A DNA stretch of 64,000 nucleotides from an uncultured Pelagibacteraceae bacterium (lineage in GTDB: Bacteria > Pseudomonadota > Alphaproteobacteria > Pelagibacterales > Pelagibacteraceae): assembly GCA_902620525.1 (NCBI GenBank), contig CACNIK010000004.1, positions 58,354-122,353 on the forward strand, read 5' to 3'. Positions 57,921 to 64,000 of the stretch are shown here, piece after piece. The notes under the pieces are model-generated. The model saw only the letters and a program-made list of their open reading frames with translations. It did no database searches and had not been told where the DNA came from. The translations under genes were made by a program, and so were the position numbers. Position 1 is the first letter of the stretch. The number at the start of each line of letters is the position of its first letter.

Positions 57921-58475
57921 ATGGTCTTAACAAAAACCCCTATATGTAATTTTGATGAAAAAGCTTACGATTTCAATCTAAAAGGAGTAGATAATAAATT
58001 TTACAAACTAGATAATTGTTTAGGAAAAAATGGAACTTTGATTATGTTTATTTGCAATCATTGTCCCTACGTCAAAGCTATAATTCAAGAATTAGTGGAA
58101 GATATAAAAGATATAAAAAAAAATGGAATTGAAACTGTTGCTATCATGTCCAATGATACGAAAAATTATCCTGAAGATTCGTTTGAAAACATGTTCTCTT
58201 TTTCAAAGGAGAACAATTTTGAATTCCCATACCTGTTTGACGATAATCAAGAAATAGCTAAAAAATTTGGGGCTGTGTGTACTCCTGATTTTTTTGGTTA
58301 TAATAAACTATTAAAATTACAATATAGGGGTAGGTTTAGAGAGTTAAAAAATCTTACTCCTATTAAAAACGGTGAAAGTGACCTCAAAAAAGCTATGTTA
58401 AAGATTTCTAAAACACAAAACGGTCCAAAAGAACAAATACCAAGTATGGGCTGTAACATAAAGTGGATTAAATAA
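57921..58475 (+). CDS. Thioredoxin-like/AhpC-TSA family redoxin
   Basis: GTLIMFICNHCPYVKAI, CTPDFFGYNKLLKLQYRGR. Confidence 0.88.
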   Translation: MVLTKTPICNFDEKAYDFNLKGVDNKFYKLDNCLGKNGTLIMFICNHCPYVKAIIQELVEDIKDIKKNGIETVAIMSNDTKNYPEDSFENMFSFSKENNFEFPYLFDDNQEIAKKFGAVCTPDFFGYNKLLKLQYRGRFRELKNLTPIKNGESDLKKAMLKISKTQNGPKEQIPSMGCNIKWIK

Positions 58476-59566
58476 TGTTTTTAATATCAACAAGAAACTT
58501 TCCTCCAGAAATTGGTGGAATGCAAAATTTAATGGGTGGATTATCTTTATCTTTGTTAAAGCATGGGCCTGTAAAAGTATTTGCAGAAAAAACTAATGTG
58601 GAAAATAACTTTGATAAAAATTCAGGCATCAACATTACTCGTGTTTCAGGTTTTAAAATTTTTAGAAAATATAGAAAAGTTAATTTAATAAAAGAATTTT
58701 CTCTCAAAAATTCGATTAGAGCTTTTTTTTTCGATCACTGGAAAAGTATAGAAAAAATAGATGATAAAATCTTAGCTAATACAACATCATTTTGCTTAAT
58801 ACATTCTAAAGAAATTAACCACATTGAGGGAACTTTTATAAATAAAAGAATGTTAAAAGCTTTAAATAAAGCAAGTTATGTAATTTCTAATTCTGAGTTT
58901 ACAAAAAATCTTGCTGTTAAAAACGGATTAAACGAAAAAAAAATTAAAATTATTCATCCTGGCTGTAACTATCCAATTAAAATTGATAACAAAAGTTTAG
59001 ATAAAGCGAAAGATTTGTATAGAAATAGCTTTCCAAAAATCCTTACAGTAGCGAGACTCGATAAGAGAAAAAGTCATCAAAATATTTTAATGACAATTAA
59101 AAATTTAAAACCAAGATTTCCAAACATTAAATACATTTCTATTGGAGATGGTGATGAAATGCAAAATCTTAAAAATTTAAAAAATGAGTTAGGTCTTGGT
59201 AACGAGGTGCTACTCTTAAATGAGTCAACGGAACTTTTAAAAGCAGCTCTATTAGAACAGTCTGATCTTTTTTTAATGCCTTCAGTAATTTATAAAAAAT
59301 CTGTCGAAGGGTTTGGAATATCTTTCATAGAGGCAGCTGCTTTCGGAACTGGTTCAATCGGGGGTATTGCTGGTGGTGCCTCTGATGCTATTCAAGAGGG
59401 AGTTACTGGATATTTATGTGACGGAGGTGACTTAAATTCTATATATGAAACTATTGTTAAGTTTTATGATAATGATAACTTTAAGCAATTAGGTAAAAAT
59501 GCTTTTACGTTTTCAAAAAATTTTAGTTGGGATAAAATAATAAAAAAATATATTAAACTAATCTAA
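58475..59566 (+). CDS. Glycosyltransferase family 4
   Basis: FPPEIGGMQNLMGGLSLSL, KILTVARLDKRKSHQNIL, SVEGFGISFIEAAAFGTGSIGG. Confidence 0.9.
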   Translation: MFLISTRNFPPEIGGMQNLMGGLSLSLLKHGPVKVFAEKTNVENNFDKNSGINITRVSGFKIFRKYRKVNLIKEFSLKNSIRAFFFDHWKSIEKIDDKILANTTSFCLIHSKEINHIEGTFINKRMLKALNKASYVISNSEFTKNLAVKNGLNEKKIKIIHPGCNYPIKIDNKSLDKAKDLYRNSFPKILTVARLDKRKSHQNILMTIKNLKPRFPNIKYISIGDGDEMQNLKNLKNELGLGNEVLLLNESTELLKAALLEQSDLFLMPSVIYKKSVEGFGISFIEAAAFGTGSIGGIAGGASDAIQEGVTGYLCDGGDLNSIYETIVKFYDNDNFKQLGKNAFTFSKNFSWDKIIKKYIKLI

Positions 59567-60490
59567 ATTTTTTTTAATATAACTAAGAACATCTTCAACT
59601 TTTAATTCTGCTAGATTATTGACTGTTAGCGTTTTAAAATTTGTATTCCCTATATTAACTTTTTTTGCTGTAGTGTGACTTCCAAATAATGCAATGCCTT
59701 TTTTATTTAGATGAGAACAAATGTGTGCAGGTCCTGTGTCATTAGATACAATATATTTAGCAGAATTAATTAATGAGACCAAAAAGTTGATACTAACTGG
59801 TTTGTTTTTATCCAAAACAAGTTTTGCATTTAGTCTCTTTGCCTCATCTATTTCATTAGGACCAGGAGCAACTAAAACTGGGTATCTATTTTTATAGAAT
59901 TCTTTTATTTTGACTATTAATTCAGAATAATAAGGCCATTTCTTTTGAACATGCTTTTTTGAGCAAAATGGAAAAAGTAGAACATACTCTCCATTTGTAT
60001 ACTGTTTTAAATTTCTAGAAATATCTTTAATACTCCAATTCAAATTTATTGCTTGAGTGTTATTAATTAAAACATTGCTTTTTTTCAATTGTCTCTCTAT
60101 CCTTGTCAAGACAGAGTCTTCATTAAAATCTGATAATTTTTCTCCATCATCAAGAGAAGTTTCTGATGATGACCAAATAGGTTTTTTTAATAAATATTTT
60201 TTGTAAAATTTTGTTCTATTTGAGTTTTGCAAATCAAATACGTGTGAGAATTTATATCTTTCCAATAATTTTTTTAGATCTCGTAAATAAAACAAGTTCC
60301 ACCTGGGTAGTCTTTTATCTAAAATTACCCCATCTATATAAGGACATGATGACATAAATTCTAAATAAGCCATTGAAGTTAAAAGTAAAACTTTAGATGT
60401 TTTAAAAGAATTTTTTATGTCCTGAATAGCCCCATTTGCCTGTATAAGATCTCCTAGAGATCCATGCTTTATTATAAGTATATTTGACAT
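59558..60490 (-). CDS. Glycosyltransferase family 9 (heptosyltransferase-like)
   Basis: MSNILIIKHGSLGDLIQANGAIQDI, VSNDTGPAHICSHLNKKGIALFG; likely start 60490. Confidence 0.9.
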   Translation of the reverse strand: MSNILIIKHGSLGDLIQANGAIQDIKNSFKTSKVLLLTSMAYLEFMSSCPYIDGVILDKRLPRWNLFYLRDLKKLLERYKFSHVFDLQNSNRTKFYKKYLLKKPIWSSSETSLDDGEKLSDFNEDSVLTRIERQLKKSNVLINNTQAINLNWSIKDISRNLKQYTNGEYVLLFPFCSKKHVQKKWPYYSELIVKIKEFYKNRYPVLVAPGPNEIDEAKRLNAKLVLDKNKPVSINFLVSLINSAKYIVSNDTGPAHICSHLNKKGIALFGSHTTAKKVNIGNTNFKTLTVNNLAELKVEDVLSYIKKNLD

Positions 60491-60540
60491 AATTTTAACT
60501 TTATATAATGAATTAATTAGTATAATCAAAAAAATACTTT

Positions 60541-60936
60541 ATGAATACAAAATTAAATCAAATACTAGCTGAGATTTCTGCTGGAGAGCTATTAGATAAA
60601 ATTACTATTCTGGAGATAAAGAAGGAAAAAATAACAGACAGTGAAAAATTAAAAAATATAAACAAAGAGCTATCTTCGCTTACAAAAACATCTAATGAAA
60701 AAATACCTGATAAAAACAGAATAGAAGGTCTTATTTCAAATTTAAAAAAAATTAATCTTAAACTTTGGAATATTGAAGAAAATAAAAGGAAAGCCGAAAA
60801 AGAGAAAAAATTTGATTCAGCTTTCATACAGCTCTCACGAGATGTTTATAAATCTAATGATGAAAGAGCTAAAATAAAACTAAAAATTAATGAGATATTG
60901 GGATCTAATATTAAAGAGGTTAAATCTCATTATTAA
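60541..60936 (+). CDS. DUF6165-like protein
   Basis: EISAGELLDKITILEIKKEKITDSEKLKNINKEL; coiled/charged 131 aa. Confidence 0.65.
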   Translation: MNTKLNQILAEISAGELLDKITILEIKKEKITDSEKLKNINKELSSLTKTSNEKIPDKNRIEGLISNLKKINLKLWNIEENKRKAEKEKKFDSAFIQLSRDVYKSNDERAKIKLKINEILGSNIKEVKSHY

Positions 60937-61727
60937 TCATAACTAACACTCGGAATAGTTCTTCTTAATTTGATAGGTTTTTTTGGATCAATGGTTGAAG
61001 TGATAACACCCTCACGTTTGCCTAATTCTTTTAAAATTTTACCATCAGGAGATACAATTAAAGAATGTCCGAAAGTTTTTCTTCCATTGCAATGTTTTCC
61101 AGCTTGTCCTGGTGCGAAAACGTACGAAAAATTTTCAATAGCTCTTGCCTTTAACAAAGTGTGCCAATGTCTTCTTCCAGTAGTCTCAGTAAAGGCAGAG
61201 GGAATGCTTAAAAAAATTGCCCCTTTTTTTGACATTTTTCTATACATGTTAGGAAATCTCAGGTCATAACAAATTGATAGTCCTAATTTACCCCAAGGGA
61301 GCTTAACAACTTTAATATTTTTACCTGCTTTAAAAGTTTTTGACTCAAAATATTTTTCTGTTTTACTCAATTTAGCATCATACATATGAATTTTATCATA
61401 AAATGTTTTTATTTTTCCTTTATTATTTATAAGAACCGATCTATTTAAAAGTTTCTTTTTATTTTTAATTATTAGAGATCCAATTAAAATCCATTTTTTA
61501 TATTTTTTTGCTAATCTTTTTATCCCTAAAAGGTAGGAGTCTTTATTCATAGTTGTGGCAACTTGTAAAAGTTTCTTTTTATTTAATGAGAACTTTGATG
61601 ATACCTCAGGAGTTATAATTAGATTACCTTTTTGACTTACTGCCTTTTTAATAAGTTTTTCACTTCTTTTAAGATTATCTTTGATACAATCAGACGAACA
61701 CATTTGAATGCAAGAAACTCTAAACAT
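60933..61727 (-). CDS. Carbon-nitrogen hydrolase (nitrilase superfamily)
   Basis: TPEVSSKF, YDKIHMYDA, LGLSICYDLRFPNMYRKMSKKGA catalytic E-K-C pattern. Confidence 0.93.
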   Translation of the reverse strand: MFRVSCIQMCSSDCIKDNLKRSEKLIKKAVSQKGNLIITPEVSSKFSLNKKKLLQVATTMNKDSYLLGIKRLAKKYKKWILIGSLIIKNKKKLLNRSVLINNKGKIKTFYDKIHMYDAKLSKTEKYFESKTFKAGKNIKVVKLPWGKLGLSICYDLRFPNMYRKMSKKGAIFLSIPSAFTETTGRRHWHTLLKARAIENFSYVFAPGQAGKHCNGRKTFGHSLIVSPDGKILKELGKREGVITSTIDPKKPIKLRRTIPSVSYD

Positions 61728-61790
61728 TTGTAAATTCTAGGGAATAAATTGATAATATACTAGTATATTTTTATTGTGTAATATTAAGGC

Positions 61791-62831
61791 TTAACGCATC
61801 AACGATGATGCAAAATTCCATTTGCAGTCAAAACTTGGCACGTATGCACCTGAAAGTTTTACATTGCCAAAATTTTTTTCCAAAACATTGCACCATTTTT
61901 CTACCTGTTTTGGTTTTTTATCTTGGCTTCCAACTTGAGCCGTGATTACGCCACCTTTTTTTAAAATTCTTTTTAAGTTTTTCATATTTTTTTTGGCTAA
62001 ATCAATACAATATTGGTCGTCATTTAAATCTACAAAAATTTTGTCATATTTTGAGTCTTCTATTTCTTTTATACTTTTAAATGCATCACCCCAAAATGTT
62101 TTTATTTTATTACTTTTTTTAACTTTAGAACAAACTTTTGGAAGGTGTTTAAAACAAACATCTACAATTTCTGGATCGAGTTCAAACCAATCAATATAAT
62201 TAGAATTGTTTTCTAAACAAGCTCTTGCTACTCCTCCATCTCCTCCCCCAATAATGGCAACATTATTATTTTTTTTACTTAAATCATAACTCGATTTGAA
62301 AAAATTAGAGCTATAAATTTTTTCATCCTTTTCTGATACTTGAATTTCATGGTCTATGAATAGTGCATTACCAAATTCCTCTAAATCCATTATTTCAACA
62401 AATTGACCTACTTTTGATGTAAATTTTTCTAAAACATTTTTGACTACATAATATTTTTTTTGACCTGGGGTACTATAAATATCATCATACAGCCCGATAC
62501 TGCTTCTATCAAAAGCATTAGTCACAACTCTTTCATGTTGAATTTCTTTTCTTAAAATCTTTAGAGCAACTTTGGGATTTACTTTTCCGCAGGTAAAGAA
62601 ATCAAAACTTATTACACCTTTCTCTGGAAATGTATGAAAACTGAAATGACTTTCGGCTAATAATGCTACTAACGTAAAACCTTGTGGCTGAAAACGATGT
62701 GATGCAACATTTAAAATTTCAACTTTGGCTGCTTTAGCAATTGTATATATAATTTTTTCATAAAATTCAGGTGTGTAGTCTTTTTTAACACCTAGAAAAT
62801 CAATTGTAATGTGTTCGCCAACTTTAACCAT
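61791..62831 (-). CDS. AdoMet decarboxylase-spermidine synthase fusion (SpeD-SpeE)
   Basis: N-terminal SpeD: ESHFSFHTFPEKGVISFDFFTCG; C-terminal SpeE: NVAIIGGGDGGVARACLEN, VDLNDDQ in one 346 aa ORF. Confidence 0.93.
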   Translation of the reverse strand: MVKVGEHITIDFLGVKKDYTPEFYEKIIYTIAKAAKVEILNVASHRFQPQGFTLVALLAESHFSFHTFPEKGVISFDFFTCGKVNPKVALKILRKEIQHERVVTNAFDRSSIGLYDDIYSTPGQKKYYVVKNVLEKFTSKVGQFVEIMDLEEFGNALFIDHEIQVSEKDEKIYSSNFFKSSYDLSKKNNNVAIIGGGDGGVARACLENNSNYIDWFELDPEIVDVCFKHLPKVCSKVKKSNKIKTFWGDAFKSIKEIEDSKYDKIFVDLNDDQYCIDLAKKNMKNLKRILKKGGVITAQVGSQDKKPKQVEKWCNVLEKNFGNVKLSGAYVPSFDCKWNFASSLMR

Positions 62832-62837
62832 AAAAAA

Positions 62838-63482
62838 TCACTCTTTTTTATAATTTTTAAATTTACCTAAAACTATTTTCATTTCTTTTTTTGAAAGAAT
62901 CTTAGGTATCCCGATTCTTATGGCATTAATGTATTGATGGCAAATATTTTCGATCTCTTGAGCGAGCTCAAAAGTGTTATCCAGATTTTCACCAAAAGCA
63001 ACTTGTCCATGATTAGCAATTAAACATGCTGACCTATTTTTTAAAGCTTTGATAATATTTTTAGAAAGATTTTTGGTACCAAAAGTTGCATATTTAGTGC
63101 ATTTAATGTCCTCTCCTCCTGCAACTGCAACCATATAGTGAAATGCTGGAATATTTTTTTGATGAGTTGAAACTGCTGTTGCACAAGTAGAATGAGCATG
63201 AACAATGGCTTTAGCTTCTTTTTTATTCACATAAATTTCTTGATGAAATCTCCATTCCGATGAAGGTTTTCCTTTTTTTTTATCATAGAGTCCTTTTAAG
63301 GAAACAAAGACTATATCTTTTGGTTTAAGTGTTGAGTACTTCCTGCCCGAAGGAGTAATATAAAAACCTTCCACACCATTTTCTTTTACTCTAACTGATA
63401 TATTTCCAGATCTTAAAGCTGATAGATTAGTTAAATTTAATTTTTTTGAATATTTGATTACTTCTGTCTTAAGTTTTTTCAC
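62838..63482 (-). CDS. Class II aldolase (fuculose-phosphate aldolase / Ald2-like)
   Basis: [73 protein letters not shown]: FucA-like rather than MtnB-like. Confidence 0.85.
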   Translation of the reverse strand: MKKLKTEVIKYSKKLNLTNLSALRSGNISVRVKENGVEGFYITPSGRKYSTLKPKDIVFVSLKGLYDKKKGKPSSEWRFHQEIYVNKKEAKAIVHAHSTCATAVSTHQKNIPAFHYMVAVAGGEDIKCTKYATFGTKNLSKNIIKALKNRSACLIANHGQVAFGENLDNTFELAQEIENICHQYINAIRIGIPKILSKKEMKIVLGKFKNYKKE

Positions 63483-64000
63483 TTAAATAATCCCTTTAAC
63501 CCCTGTTCTGAAGCTTCACAAACACCTTTTTCTGTAATTAATCCTGTAACTAGTTTAGCAGGCGTTACATCAAAGGCTAGATTTAATGACTTACTTTTCT
63601 GTGGGTATATTCTTACTTTTTTAATATTATTATTTTCATCAACTCCTTCAACATGGGATAATTCTTCAGGGTTTCTCTCCTCAATAGGTATTTTTTTATG
63701 ATCTTTAATATTCCAATCGATTGTTGAGCTTGGTAATGCAACATAAAAAGGAACGTTATTATCCTTTGCAGACAATGCCTTTAAATAAGTGCCTATCTTA
63801 TTGCAAACATCACCGTTTGATAAAGTTCTATCGGTACCTACAATACACATATCGATCTTTCCTCTTTGCATTAAAATTCCTCCAGTATTATCTGTAATAA
63901 TAGTATTAGGAATTTTTTCCTCGTTTAGTTCATAAGAAGTTAAATTGGCTCCCTGATTTCTTGGCCTAGTCTCGTCAACCCAAACATGTACCTTTATCCC
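63479..64000 (-). CDS. mtnA: S-methyl-5-thioribose-1-phosphate isomerase (C-terminal part, runs off right edge)
   Basis: Reverse strand: [77 protein letters not shown]. Confidence 0.93.
   Translation of the reverse strand, partial: GIKVHVWVDETRPRNQGANLTSYELNEEKIPNTIITDNTGGILMQRGKIDMCIVGTDRTLSNGDVCNKIGTYLKALSAKDNNVPFYVALPSSTIDWNIKDHKKIPIEERNPEELSHVEGVDENNNIKKVRIYPQKSKSLNLAFDVTPAKLVTGLITEKGVCEASEQGLKGLFK

Noticed and set aside
62838-63482. MtnB methylthioribulose-1-phosphate dehydratase
   Set aside because: Same superfamily and next to mtnA, but the internal motifs resemble fuculose-phosphate aldolase much more closely.
1-64000. CRISPR arrays, transposons, prophage or toxin-antitoxin modules
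   Set aside because: No regularly spaced repeats, inverted-repeat-bounded transposase, integrase or phage structural genes were found when reading the translated ORFs.

Overview
This is a very AT-rich, gene-dense alphaproteobacterial chromosome window. The gene content fits the SAR11/Pelagibacterales or HIMB59/AEGEAN-169 type of streamlined marine bacterium; that placement is my inference. Almost all of it is coding. I recognise: (i) a CP-ATP-grasp gene divergent from an Anbu proteasome-like protease; (ii) pfkA, pyk and gap next to a complete glycerol ABC transporter (glpSTPQ, DUF2160, glpV) with glpK and a gpsA-like gene; (iii) an intact tRNA-Leu(TAA) followed by a ~6.9 kb sugar ABC transporter plus GH13_18 phosphorylase block, closed by a direct repeat of the 5' half of the same tRNA-Leu; (iv) housekeeping blocks (purBCSQL, rpsD, cimA, cysS, nadE, aroG, glmS, prpBC, nrdAB, rpoZ); (v) glycosyltransferases; (vi) a speD-speE fusion next to a FucA-like class II aldolase and mtnA. 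The strongest leads are the tRNA-flanked sugar island with no integrase, an ABC permease with a DUF11-like insert in its TM1-TM2 loop, an asymmetric pair of glycerol transporter ATPases, a GlmU reduced to its acetyltransferase half, and a likely spermidine/methylthioadenosine salvage cluster. I saw no CRISPR arrays, transposases or integrases. No database search was run; all family calls come from reading motifs.
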